Positions 7,144 to 15,136 of a stretch of DNA of 37,781 nucleotides are shown piece by piece. Positions within the stretch are counted from its first letter, which is position 1; the number at the start of each line of letters is the position of its first letter. Source of the stretch: a virus; IMG/VR virus record IMGVR_UViG_3300046389_000412, positions 1 to 37,781 of that record; one strand, 5' to 3'. Position numbers and translations under genes: made by a program. Below the pieces are notes generated by a model. It was not told the DNA's origin. It did not search any database and saw only the letters and a list, made by a program, of their open reading frames with translations.

Positions 7144-7617
7144 ATGAAATTATATAGTATAGATAAAAAAGAAATATCTGAAGGAAAACTAACAATGTCA
7201 ACTCCTTCTTTTATTTTTCTAGAAATGGCAGAAAGTTCCGTTCAATCTGTTCATGTTGTTGAAAATGATGAAACATGTAGAATAGATCTAGTGTCTCTTT
7301 CCGAATACGGAACACATGACCATGTGGATGCTATTTTAAAGTTTAATGGAATATCTAATCCTTTTTCAATCACAGAAGGAGATGTTCTTCTTATACCTAA
7401 GATAGATGTTGCTAAGAAAAAATGGAAGCTTACCTTAAATAAAAACTATAAAAATCCTATTAGAGATCAGTTTATAAACACGAAAAGATTACCTGTGAAG
7501 GATGCTAATAGAATTAAGTATTTAAGCAAGAAATATAATAAAGAAATATTGCCACCTAATATATTACAATCGGGGCAAACCAATATCGAAGTTACTAACG
7601 GGGAAATAAGAACTTAA
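7144..7617 (+). CDS. 53: gp53-like baseplate wedge protein with LysM-like domain
   Basis: The 157-residue product resembles T4 gp53, a wedge protein built around a LysM-like fold that helps join wedges to the hub. The pattern RIDLVSLSEYGTHDHVDAIL, then KFNGISNPFSITEGDVLLIP (~residues 50-95), matches the gp53/LysM order: Asp-Leu-(I/V)-S, Tyr-Gly, a helix with hydrophobic positions, FN-x-I-x-(D/N)PF, and G-x-x-L-x-IP. The C-terminal ~60 residues are basic and unassigned. The start lies two bases after the previous stop (TAAGAATG). The gp53 assignment rests on this pattern and the baseplate neighbourhood. Confidence 0.75.
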   Translation: MKLYSIDKKEISEGKLTMSTPSFIFLEMAESSVQSVHVVENDETCRIDLVSLSEYGTHDHVDAILKFNGISNPFSITEGDVLLIPKIDVAKKKWKLTLNKNYKNPIRDQFINTKRLPVKDANRIKYLSKKYNKEILPPNILQSGQTNIEVTNGEIRT

Positions 7618-7621
7618 AAGT

Positions 7622-9931
7622 ATGCCATTAAATAATCATGTTTTAAATGTATTAGAGCACGCTTTGGAATTAGATGTTATAAAATTTGATTCGTTTAAAG
7701 AAGAAGAAGGTGCACCAAAAATAAGCCATGAAATTGGAGGGCCAGTTCCTATGATTGTAATCAATGGTGTTTCATTTTTAGATCAGGATATTAAAAGAAT
7801 GGAAATAAACTGCAATGTAAAAATTCCAACAATTGATGCAACGATCATAGACACTCGAGGAACTTTAGATATAGATAACATACCAAGGGATGGTGATGTA
7901 ATTTCCGTAAGAATCGCTGCAAGGCAACAAGATACATTTAGAGATATTAGAATAGATTTCGATATTGATGAGGTTTCAGGACCTCCTACTAGAGATCTGG
8001 AAAAAGCAACAAAAGGAGCTAAATATACTTTTAGTGGGACTATGAAAATACCCACTATGCATTCTGAAGGATGTGCTTCATATGAAGGAACTTCTAGAGA
8101 ACAAATTGAAGAATTTGCGACAAACCTAAAATTAGGGTTAGCCACTAATATAGATTCTGCAGACGATAACATGAAAGCGCTTAATGCCTGTCAGCCTAAT
8201 TTTGAGTTTCTAAATAATTTAGTAGAACATTCATATATAGGTGAAGATAGTTTTCAAACTTATTCTATAGATCCTTATTATAATATATGTTACGTTGATG
8301 TCAACTCTCTTTTAAACTCAGAAGAAGGCGTTGATGAAACATTTGTTAATTTTGAAATAGATTTTGATGAAGATGGCGAAGAACAATCTTCTAACAAGAT
8401 ACAAATGTCTAATATATTAACCAATGCTTCGTCAATGAATGCAACTAATACATTTATAGAAAGCTATAATCTTATAAATAATTCAGGCGCATTATCTAAA
8501 AGAAATGGTTATAAGAGAAAAATGATATACTATGAAAATGATTCTGAAGGAATAGTAGCTCATGAATTAGAGCCGCTTGCTAGTGAAAACATGAAAGACA
8601 TTGAAGAGCCACTGAAGGGTAGAAGAGGAGAAGATAGATATCAACAAGAAGTAAAATCAAAATACGTTGGAAGGCTTCCTATTCAATCTGATGAAGCTCC
8701 GAACGTACATTTAAATTATTCATATTCTGCAATAAGCAATAAGCAAAATATTGATGAAATGAATAAAATGAAACTTGAAATAACTTTAAAAACGTTTAAC
8801 CCAGGTATACATTTATGGCAAAAAATACCTGTTCAAATAATGAAAGGTGGTTTTGCACAAATAACTGCACAGCAACAGACTAATAAAGACAAAGATGAAA
8901 AAGGATTTGATACAGATCAAGAATTAGAATCTGAAAATGTAAATGACTTAAATGTAGATCAAGTTAGAGATGAATTTTTATCAGGTTATTATATTATAGG
9001 CGGTATTATTTATATGTATAAACCTTCTACGGGAATTACTCAAAAATTAACACTATTAAGAAGAGAATGGCCTAGTAGAATGTCAGAAATTAACGAAGAA
9101 ACTCTGGCTGAAGAAACTCCACCACCTACACCACCAGCTCCGGAACCTGAACCAACTCCTGAACCTGTTGTTGAAGAACCAGAAGAAGAATTAGAAGAAT
9201 TAGAAGTAACCCTTACAATAGACGGAGAAGGCACTTCATTCTCTCAAAGCGAAAGTAATTATCTTTCTATAACAGGAACCTGGGAATCTAATAGAGATTT
9301 TGAAGGATTTGAAGATGTTGAAATTGAATTTGAATCTACGGATGACGATGGAATATGGGGTTATCCTCAAATAACTCCTAAAAAAGGAGAAGGTGTGACA
9401 AGTGGAACATGGGAATTTAAAAGCCCAGAGATAATATATGAAGATGGAGATTACGAAATAAATATTACATTTACAGCGGAAGATAAGGAATTTACAGCTT
9501 CTTCTAGTATGACTTTCGCATATAATGATTCTCCATATACATATGAAATAACAAAACAAGGTCCTAAGAAAGGCATAGTAGTCTACAAGGAAGATACTGA
9601 AGTATATAGAGGTGTTCCGGCCATAGGTGCTACTGAAGAAATGTTAGTAAAAGAAGCTAAACTCGAGCTAGACTCACTTCAAGAAGATGATGACATCCAA
9701 AACATGCAACCAAGATCTGAAGATTCTTCCCCACATGTTTATGAAATAAACACAACGGGTAATACAATAACAATCGTCGTGTATGATACCAATGGCACAG
9801 AAATATACAGAGGCGATCCTAGAATTAGTATAAACCCAATGCTAGATGAGGGTGGAGTTGTAAACGAAGCTAAAGCAGCCTTAGATCCATCAGGGCAGGA
9901 TCCTAATGTCCAAAATATGCGACCAAAATAG
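7622..9931 (+). CDS. gp27/gpD-like baseplate hub protein with extra C-terminal domains
   Basis: The 769-residue product looks like a phage tail hub protein, which forms a trimeric platform for the spike. Residues ~40-230 show the hub pattern: strand-rich start (MIVINGVSFLDQDIKRMEIN), RDGDVISVRIAA, and a bundle with CQPNFEFLNNLVEHSYIGED. Residues ~452-490 (GYYIIGGIIYMYKPSTG then LTLLRREWPSRM) match the closing strands of hub proteins. Beyond ~495 it is unusual: a Pro/Glu-rich linker (PPPTPPAPEPEPTPEPVVEE), an Ig-like beta domain (~525-635), and two related ~60-residue modules (640-698 and 706-769). T4 gp27 has 391 residues, so about 270 residues here are additions. Its position before the gp5-like spike fits the hub role. 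Confidence 0.8.
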   Translation: MPLNNHVLNVLEHALELDVIKFDSFKEEEGAPKISHEIGGPVPMIVINGVSFLDQDIKRMEINCNVKIPTIDATIIDTRGTLDIDNIPRDGDVISVRIAARQQDTFRDIRIDFDIDEVSGPPTRDLEKATKGAKYTFSGTMKIPTMHSEGCASYEGTSREQIEEFATNLKLGLATNIDSADDNMKALNACQPNFEFLNNLVEHSYIGEDSFQTYSIDPYYNICYVDVNSLLNSEEGVDETFVNFEIDFDEDGEEQSSNKIQMSNILTNASSMNATNTFIESYNLINNSGALSKRNGYKRKMIYYENDSEGIVAHELEPLASENMKDIEEPLKGRRGEDRYQQEVKSKYVGRLPIQSDEAPNVHLNYSYSAISNKQNIDEMNKMKLEITLKTFNPGIHLWQKIPVQIMKGGFAQITAQQQTNKDKDEKGFDTDQELESENVNDLNVDQVRDEFLSGYYIIGGIIYMYKPSTGITQKLTLLRREWPSRMSEINEETLAEETPPPTPPAPEPEPTPEPVVEEPEEELEELEVTLTIDGEGTSFSQSESNYLSITGTWESNRDFEGFEDVEIEFESTDDDGIWGYPQITPKKGEGVTSGTWEFKSPEIIYEDGDYEINITFTAEDKEFTASSSMTFAYNDSPYTYEITKQGPKKGIVVYKEDTEVYRGVPAIGATEEMLVKEAKLELDSLQEDDDIQNMQPRSEDSSPHVYEINTTGNTITIVVYDTNGTEIYRGDPRISINPMLDEGGVVNEAKAALDPSGQDPNVQNMRPK
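9539..9928 (+). repeat. Duplicated C-terminal module of the hub protein
   Basis: Residues 640-698 and 706-769 share the pattern Y-E-I-(T/N)…I-V-V-Y…(T/D)EVYRG or TEIYRG-x-P, a helix with (V)KEAK-x-x-L or NEAKAAL, and D-x-(D)-x-(I/V)QNM(Q/R)P. The corresponding DNA is diverged, so the duplication is older than the one at 1064-1504. Confidence 0.8.
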
Positions 9932-9940
9932 AATATATAA
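9931..9940 (+). promoter_or_regulatory. GAATATATAA box directly before a start codon
   Basis: TAGAATATATA appears here immediately before ATG 9944 and again at 17286-17296 before ATG 17302. At four bases from the start codon it is too close to act as a promoter for that gene in the usual way. It may be an A/T translation-initiation element, a promoter for downstream genes, or coincidence. Confidence 0.25.
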
Positions 9941-9943
9941 CCC

Positions 9944-11233
9944 ATGTCAGACTTTAAAGATAGATTAGATTTTCAAAAAGGTAAATTAGCACAGTCTCCT
10001 TATCAGGACCCGACTTATTTGTCGTTTGTAATATTGTTTAACACGAGCGATCATACTAATTCTCCTCTTTTATCAGGTGCTGCAGAAGAATTTTACACAC
10101 AGCAGCTAGGAGCGACTGCAAGAAACGAAAGAAATATAGATAACGCTACTAAAAAGGAAGGTTCTCATGGGCTTTCGGCTCTTAGAGCTGAAGAATCTGC
10201 TAGACTAGATTCTTTGACCGACTCTTCCCCTACGGTAAGGTTTTATGAAGATAGATTACAAAATCTTATAAAGTTTAAAAAGGCATTATTAGATATTAAT
10301 AGAAATACACCTTGGTTTTTCCAAGGATTACAAGGAATAGACAGGGCAGTTACTGCAATCAATCCGAGTAATCCATATTATGGAGGAGACGATGCGAAAT
10401 TAACATTAAGTTGTTTAGAATCTATTAACCTTAGAGTTTCGGGTTTAATGCACCTTTATAGAAAAGCTGTTTTTGACGAAGTAAAATGGAATTGGATTTT
10501 ACCTGAAAACTTAAGAAAATTTTCTATGGTGGTTTATGTAACTGAAATAAGAAAAATACAGAATATGTCTAAAATAGAGCTAACTGGAGTTCCTAAAAAA
10601 ATAGACATAGATACTATTAAAGGTTTTCCTGGAAATTTAAAACCTAAAGTAGGAGTCGGTAATAGCAATGAAGGAATTTCAGGAAGTGCAAACAGACCAT
10701 TCTTTATGTTTAGATTTGGAGAATGTGAATTTTCTTTAAATACAGGTTCAGAAATATTTGGAGATCTTACTAAAAATCCAGGTGAACAGGCAAGACAAAG
10801 TATAGAGATAAACTACGAGGTCATAGATAAGATGGACGCTAGAGTTTTAAATGGAATCGTATCAGATACTATTCCAGATGCATTATCCCCTGCAGCAGAT
10901 TCTGAAAACTATGCAGCCGATGGAATTGGAGGATTTTTAGAAGATAAAATAAAAGGGAAATTAAAAGAATTAGGCCAGAGAGGTCTAGATGATTTAAATA
11001 GATTAGCAAGAGAAAAGAAAGACGAATTAGTACAAGGAGCTAGAGATGCTGTTAGAGGAAGAGTTCCTAATTTTGAAAACATATATCAAGATGCTCTGCG
11101 AGGAGTTTCTGACGGAGTGGATAACATTGGAGCTACTATTGCTGAAAACGTATTTAACGTAGATACTTCAGCAACAGTTGGAGAAGCCTTGACTAGAGCG
11201 GCTGAAGAATCTCTTGGTAACGTAAACGATTAA
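9944..11233 (+). CDS. Second tail-tube-initiator-like baseplate protein
   Basis: The 429-residue product has the middle and end of a tube-fold protein. LPENLRKFSMVVYVTEIRK (~residues 187-205) is followed by FFMFRFGECEFSLNTGSEIF (~residues 250-270), an insertion, and QSIEINYEVIDKMDARVLNG. This resembles the closing strands of T4 gp48/gp54-type proteins and parallels the 585-residue protein at 5384. The C-terminal ~110 residues are helical and repeat-like (KLKELGQRGLDDLNRLAREK), perhaps an extended arm. It lies between the hub-like and spike-like genes, the right place for a protein that starts the tube on the hub. The start follows GAATATATAACCC with no Shine-Dalgarno. Confidence 0.75.
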   Translation: MSDFKDRLDFQKGKLAQSPYQDPTYLSFVILFNTSDHTNSPLLSGAAEEFYTQQLGATARNERNIDNATKKEGSHGLSALRAEESARLDSLTDSSPTVRFYEDRLQNLIKFKKALLDINRNTPWFFQGLQGIDRAVTAINPSNPYYGGDDAKLTLSCLESINLRVSGLMHLYRKAVFDEVKWNWILPENLRKFSMVVYVTEIRKIQNMSKIELTGVPKKIDIDTIKGFPGNLKPKVGVGNSNEGISGSANRPFFMFRFGECEFSLNTGSEIFGDLTKNPGEQARQSIEINYEVIDKMDARVLNGIVSDTIPDALSPAADSENYAADGIGGFLEDKIKGKLKELGQRGLDDLNRLAREKKDELVQGARDAVRGRVPNFENIYQDALRGVSDGVDNIGATIAENVFNVDTSATVGEALTRAAEESLGNVND

Positions 11234-11236
11234 TAT

Positions 11237-11962
11237 ATGTCAACTGAAAAAGAATTAAATACTGATAACCTTAGAGACACTCACTGGTTAGGAGAAGTAA
11301 TCGATAATGTCGATCCTCTTAAGCTAGGTAGATGTAAGGTTAAAGTTTTGGGAAAGTTTGATAATTTACCAGATGATGCTATTCCATGGGCAACTCCCAT
11401 GAATAGAGACGCAGTAGGTTCACATCATGTTCCAAGAATAGGAGATATTGTTTCCGCTAGATTTGATAATGGAAACCTATATCATCCTGAATATTGGTTT
11501 CACATCGATCAGAACAAAGACCTTAAGGCAGATATATTAGACGGCGCTGACAATGCTGAAAATGTAATTAGTTTAGTATATGATGCTGAAAGAAATGTAA
11601 GAATCTATCATTCAGAAGAAGATGGTTTGGTAATTACCAGAGGAAGTGGTGCAAAAGAAAGACCTATAATTCAAATCGACGAAGCAGGTGATATAAAAAT
11701 CTCAACCGAAGCGAGAGTATTTTTAGATTCAGGAAATGTATATTTAAGTAATACGGGTGAAGAAGGAGAAGACACATCTGAACCAGCTGTAAGAGGTAAA
11801 TCTCTAGAAGCATGGTTAGATGAGTATTTAACCCTTTTCGAAAACCATATACATCCAACCGGTGTTGGTCCATCAGGAACCGCAGTCTCATTGCCGCCTA
11901 CCCCATCAGGTGTTGCATCTTTGAAAAGTAAACACCCTGATTATCAACAAGAAAATAAATAA
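11237..11962 (+). CDS. 5: gp5-like baseplate spike protein (OB-fold), no lysozyme domain
   Basis: The 241-residue product carries the gp5/VgrG-type OB-fold at residues ~16-92: HWLGEVIDNVDPLKLGRCKV, then IPWATPMN, VPRIGDIVSARFDNGN and HPEYWF, typical of the phage spike base that sits on the hub. Downstream (~105-180) short strands with Gly turns suggest a brief beta-helix stem. The C-terminal ~60 residues contain a His/Pro/Gly tail (ENHIHPTGVGPSGTAVSLPP) like those on other phage spike proteins. T4 gp5 is 575 residues with a lysozyme domain between OB and beta-helix; that domain is absent here, so wall digestion, if needed, must come from another protein. The gene follows the tube-like gene by three bases. 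Confidence 0.88.
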   Translation: MSTEKELNTDNLRDTHWLGEVIDNVDPLKLGRCKVKVLGKFDNLPDDAIPWATPMNRDAVGSHHVPRIGDIVSARFDNGNLYHPEYWFHIDQNKDLKADILDGADNAENVISLVYDAERNVRIYHSEEDGLVITRGSGAKERPIIQIDEAGDIKISTEARVFLDSGNVYLSNTGEEGEDTSEPAVRGKSLEAWLDEYLTLFENHIHPTGVGPSGTAVSLPPTPSGVASLKSKHPDYQQENK

Positions 11963-11964
11963 GA

Positions 11965-13695
11965 ATGACTGCACTTTGGCCAATATTTATAACAAACGTA
12001 ACCAAAATTCTTCTAGAACAAACTCCAGACACAGCAGGAGATTTTGGTAATAAATTAGCTAATGAATATTTAGCAGCTGTTAAAACCTTTGCAACATGTG
12101 TTCCTGGAACAGCCATTCATGAATCTTCACCCGGAGAATCTGCATTTATTTCAAGCTATGAACAATGGTTTACAGACCTTTTTGAAAAAGGAGAACCCGT
12201 AATGGTATCTCCTGATACCGAAGAAGAAAAATTAGGAATTGCAGCATGGCTTGCAAGTGCAGCTGGAGCTGGATCTAGATTAAGTATCGCTGGAAAGGAT
12301 AGTGATCCCGCATATAATAAATTAGAAGGAGAAATTGGAGGAGGTATACAATATCAGCCTACTGAAGAACTTGATAAGTATTTAGAGGAGTATAAAGACG
12401 ACGAAGCAGAAGATCTATATAGATTTAAGTATTTTGAATTTCATCGCCTAGATGGAAAAGAAAGTGCAGATGAGTTAGCTAGAATTTTTGCAACTAGACT
12501 ATTGATGCAATTTGAAGATATTACTGACGGCCTTAAGCCCGCTAAAGATAGGAGATGGGATTTTATACGTTGGTTAGGTAAATTTGAAACAAATAAACAT
12601 AACTCAAGTAATAATGGAGATGTTGGAGGCGTGACAAATGCTATCATTAATGACAGGGTTGCAAATAGGACTTCGGCTATTAACGAATTAAAAAAACTTG
12701 ACTGGAGTTGGAGTGATTTTCAAAAGGAAGTTGGAATTACAAATAACACAAGAAACAGGAATGGAGAATTTCATAAGTTAGTTGTAAAATACGTTTATGA
12801 AGAAATAATGAAAGCACATCCCCTAGACGAAGATGCTACATGGGCAATGGGTACTAGTAGAACTACTGTTAGAACTACAATATGGCATGAAAGAGCTATA
12901 AAGGCGGAGGCTACACAGCCTATTAAATATCCATGGCCATTCGACAAAGAACTACCTGAGAATTATGAGGAAATGGAACCAGGTGAAAAGATGAAAGTTA
13001 GATACCCTTTTAAATTAACTAACTTAAAAATACAGGAACCTTATGATGAAAATCCACAGATGCCACCTGTATTAACTACAAATGTTATTTCAGAATTTAC
13101 GTGGAACGGAACTAAAGAGTACGGTCAAAGAAAAAGTAAGCTTGATCAAGCCTTTATTAAAACTGAATTAAGAAAAAAATGGTTTGGGTGTCCATTAACA
13201 GAGTCAGACGAAGGCACCGATTCTATAGTGAATATAGATATGTCCAAAACTGGTACTGTTGCAAAACAAATTAGAAATACCTTAATAGTTGAATTAGGAT
13301 TAGAAGCTGCGATGTTGGCAGAGGGAGGTAGTAAAGACGATCCATATAAAGAACTTGCAAAGGCAACTCTTAAATACTGGAAGGACGCAAAATTACAGCC
13401 TTTTGCAACTTCTGCACCAACTCCACCATGTTCTTCTGTTCCCCCTTTGGGCGGAAAATACATAGGAGTTAGTTACGGAAATCAAAAAAAATTAGCAGAC
13501 AATATACGAAGAGCACTTAATTCTGGAAAAGATTATGGATTAGATAGGGCTGGAGCTGCGGCTGCGGTGGCTAAGGCGCTAGCGTATTCTTATTTTACAC
13601 ACCTTAGCGAGATGAAATTTATTTACCTTGGAGGCATTCCTGCAGGAACTGTTCCATACATTCCGATGATAGGATTTGACGCCACCGTAATTTGA
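11965..13695 (+). CDS. Large hypothetical virion-associated protein
   Basis: The 576-residue product is not recognised. The start sits two bases after the gp5-like stop (TAAGAATG), so it is probably co-expressed with the spike. The N-terminus (LWPIFITNVTKILLEQTPD … NEYLAAVKTFATCVPG) looks like a compact helical domain. The middle (~130-440) is helical and charged with many Trp residues (DWSWSDFQKEVG, DATWAMGTSRTTVRTTIW). The C-terminus has a PPCSSVPPLGGKY segment, a helical Ala-rich stretch (RAGAAAAVAKALAYSYFTHL) and a hydrophobic Gly/Pro end (YLGGIPAGTVPYIPMIGF). I see no lysozyme or protease catalytic signature that I can defend. It could be a hub-associated, tip or host-contact protein. 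Confidence 0.75.
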   Translation: MTALWPIFITNVTKILLEQTPDTAGDFGNKLANEYLAAVKTFATCVPGTAIHESSPGESAFISSYEQWFTDLFEKGEPVMVSPDTEEEKLGIAAWLASAAGAGSRLSIAGKDSDPAYNKLEGEIGGGIQYQPTEELDKYLEEYKDDEAEDLYRFKYFEFHRLDGKESADELARIFATRLLMQFEDITDGLKPAKDRRWDFIRWLGKFETNKHNSSNNGDVGGVTNAIINDRVANRTSAINELKKLDWSWSDFQKEVGITNNTRNRNGEFHKLVVKYVYEEIMKAHPLDEDATWAMGTSRTTVRTTIWHERAIKAEATQPIKYPWPFDKELPENYEEMEPGEKMKVRYPFKLTNLKIQEPYDENPQMPPVLTTNVISEFTWNGTKEYGQRKSKLDQAFIKTELRKKWFGCPLTESDEGTDSIVNIDMSKTGTVAKQIRNTLIVELGLEAAMLAEGGSKDDPYKELAKATLKYWKDAKLQPFATSAPTPPCSSVPPLGGKYIGVSYGNQKKLADNIRRALNSGKDYGLDRAGAAAAVAKALAYSYFTHLSEMKFIYLGGIPAGTVPYIPMIGFDATVI

Positions 13696-13702
13696 TATAT
13701 AA
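13694..13702 (+). promoter_or_regulatory. Candidate late-promoter box GATATATAA before the S1 gene
   Basis: The box overlaps the TGA stop of the preceding gene and leaves 40 bases before ATG 13742. The leader is otherwise A-rich (CCTTTTAAAAACAAAATTAAATG). Together with the terminator at 15049 it would make the S1 gene a self-contained transcription unit. Confidence 0.4.
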
Positions 13703-13741
13703 CAAGTAAAACATACATTAACCTTTTAAAAACAAAATTAA

Positions 13742-15028
13742 ATGTCAACAAAGACAACAATTAAACAAAAGAGACAAAGAATCTCTACAAAAACACAAGA
13801 AGTAGAAGTAAAAATCGAAGAAACTTCAAAAGATGAAAGCCTTTTAAATTCCCCAGAACCACTTGAAGATTTTGATTGGGAAGCTTACGAAGCAGATTGT
13901 CCAACTAAATTTAGAAAACCAAACCCACATGTCAAGGCACCTCCTGGTGTTAAAGTTTATAGTAGGGAAGCTTATGCCCAAGAATTACTAGACTTAATGG
14001 AGGGTTATTCATTAACTTCTAATACACAATATAATTTAAAACTAGGTTCAAGTTACACCGGAAAAGTTTACGGAGTAGACTCAGACTGGGCATCCATCGA
14101 CGTAGGTTATAGAGAACTAATATATGTAGACTTATCTAGAGAAACCACAGAAGTAAGAGAATTATTACAAACAGGCGTAGAAGTAGACGTACAGTTAATA
14201 GCTGATAAATCTATGAACGTCAAAAGGTATATGGTGGGATCAGTTACCGCTGGTCTAAAAACAAAGGTGGTAAGAGAAATTGTAGAATCTATAAATGAAG
14301 GAAATACAGCGTATAGTGGAACAGTTATTAAAATGATTCCAGGCGGAGGATATATTGTACAAGTCCAAGGCGTAGATTGTTTTATGCCAGGTTCCTTAGC
14401 TGGAGTTAATAAACTACACGACTTTGAATCTATTATTGGAACAGATATGTATGTAGTTCCAGTAAGTTATTCTGAAGAAAAAGGAACTGTTGTAGTTTCT
14501 CATAGAGCTTATTTAAGAGCCTTAATTCCTAATAAGATTAAAGAAATACAGGAAGATATTTCAGTAGAAAGAACAGGCCATGTTACGGGTTCCGCAAAAT
14601 ATGGTGTCTTTGTAGAATTTGAAGGATGTTTAACGGGCATGATTCATGTTAATGATTTAGATAAAGAAACTGCAAAATTACATAGAGAAAGAACATTAGA
14701 ACCAGGTTCTGAAATTAATTTTTATGTAAAAGAAGTTATTAACGAAAGAAAAATAACTCTTGTACAGGGTTCTCCAGCTGAAAAGAAAATAGACCCATGG
14801 GAAGGTATTTCACAAAGATATAATAAAAAGACAGAAGTTATCGGAAAGGTAAAGTCTACTAAAGATTATGGTCTATTTGTTGAGGTTGAAGAAGGTGTAG
14901 TAGGTTTATTGCATGTTTCAGAATTTCCAGATAATATTGACATTAAAGAAATATCTAAAGGAGCCGATATTACGGTTCAAATTATTAGAGTTGAAGAAGA
15001 TACTAGGAAGGTATTTCTTAAATTATAA
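13742..15028 (+). CDS. Ribosomal protein S1-like protein with four S1 repeats
   Basis: The 428-residue product contains four S1 RNA-binding OB repeats, at about 100-165, 187-255, 275-343 and 362-428. The last two are canonical (TGHVTGSAKYGVFVEFEG … GMIHVNDL; IGKVKSTKDYGLFVEVEEG … GLLHVSEF). The first two resemble the ribosome-binding repeats of bacterial bS1 (GVDCFMPGSLAG). The N-terminal PLEDFDWEAYEADC recalls the start of Bacteroidota S1 as I remember it. Cellular S1 usually has six repeats, so this is a shortened form; the first ~95 residues are charged and Pro-rich. It could enter host ribosomes or bind phage mRNA and change initiation preference. It is flanked by its own promoter-like box and a terminator, and sits among baseplate genes. 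Its effect is inference; S1 homology is clear. Confidence 0.92.
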   Translation: MSTKTTIKQKRQRISTKTQEVEVKIEETSKDESLLNSPEPLEDFDWEAYEADCPTKFRKPNPHVKAPPGVKVYSREAYAQELLDLMEGYSLTSNTQYNLKLGSSYTGKVYGVDSDWASIDVGYRELIYVDLSRETTEVRELLQTGVEVDVQLIADKSMNVKRYMVGSVTAGLKTKVVREIVESINEGNTAYSGTVIKMIPGGGYIVQVQGVDCFMPGSLAGVNKLHDFESIIGTDMYVVPVSYSEEKGTVVVSHRAYLRALIPNKIKEIQEDISVERTGHVTGSAKYGVFVEFEGCLTGMIHVNDLDKETAKLHRERTLEPGSEINFYVKEVINERKITLVQGSPAEKKIDPWEGISQRYNKKTEVIGKVKSTKDYGLFVEVEEGVVGLLHVSEFPDNIDIKEISKGADITVQIIRVEEDTRKVFLKL

Positions 15029-15048
15029 TAAGGTTTATTATTAATTTT

Positions 15049-15077
15049 AAAAGCCCGGTCATTCCGCCGGGCTTTTT
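15049..15077 (+). terminator. Strong intrinsic terminator after the S1 gene
   Basis: AAAAGCCCGG pairs perfectly with CCGGGCTTTT around an 8-base loop, followed by a further T. The GC-rich stem is conspicuous in this AT-rich DNA. It begins 20 bases after the S1 stop and separates that gene from the amidoligase-like gene. Confidence 0.93.
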
Positions 15078-15100
15078 CACGTGAAAGAGTATCTAAGAGA

Positions 15101-15110
15101 GATATATAAA
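15101..15110 (+). promoter_or_regulatory. Candidate late-promoter box GATATATAAA
   Basis: The box lies just after the S1 terminator, leaving 28 bases between GATATATA and ATG 15137. A terminator immediately followed by this box is the best positional evidence that the box is a promoter, because the downstream gene needs a new start of transcription. A second AT stretch (TTATATAATT, 15120-15129) lies nearer the ATG. Confidence 0.5.
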
Positions 15111-15136
15111 TCAACTTAAGTTATATAATTACGTAA

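Noticed and set aside
7783-8172. Antisense frame of 129 codons
   Set aside because: It overlaps fully with the hub gene, which has clear domain structure; there is no leader or neighbour on the minus strand anywhere in the window.
9040-9559. Antisense frames over the Pro-rich and Ig-like part of the hub gene
   Set aside because: Ser/Gly-rich and Cys/Phe-rich translations are mirror images of the Pro/Glu linker and acidic beta domain; nothing supports expression.
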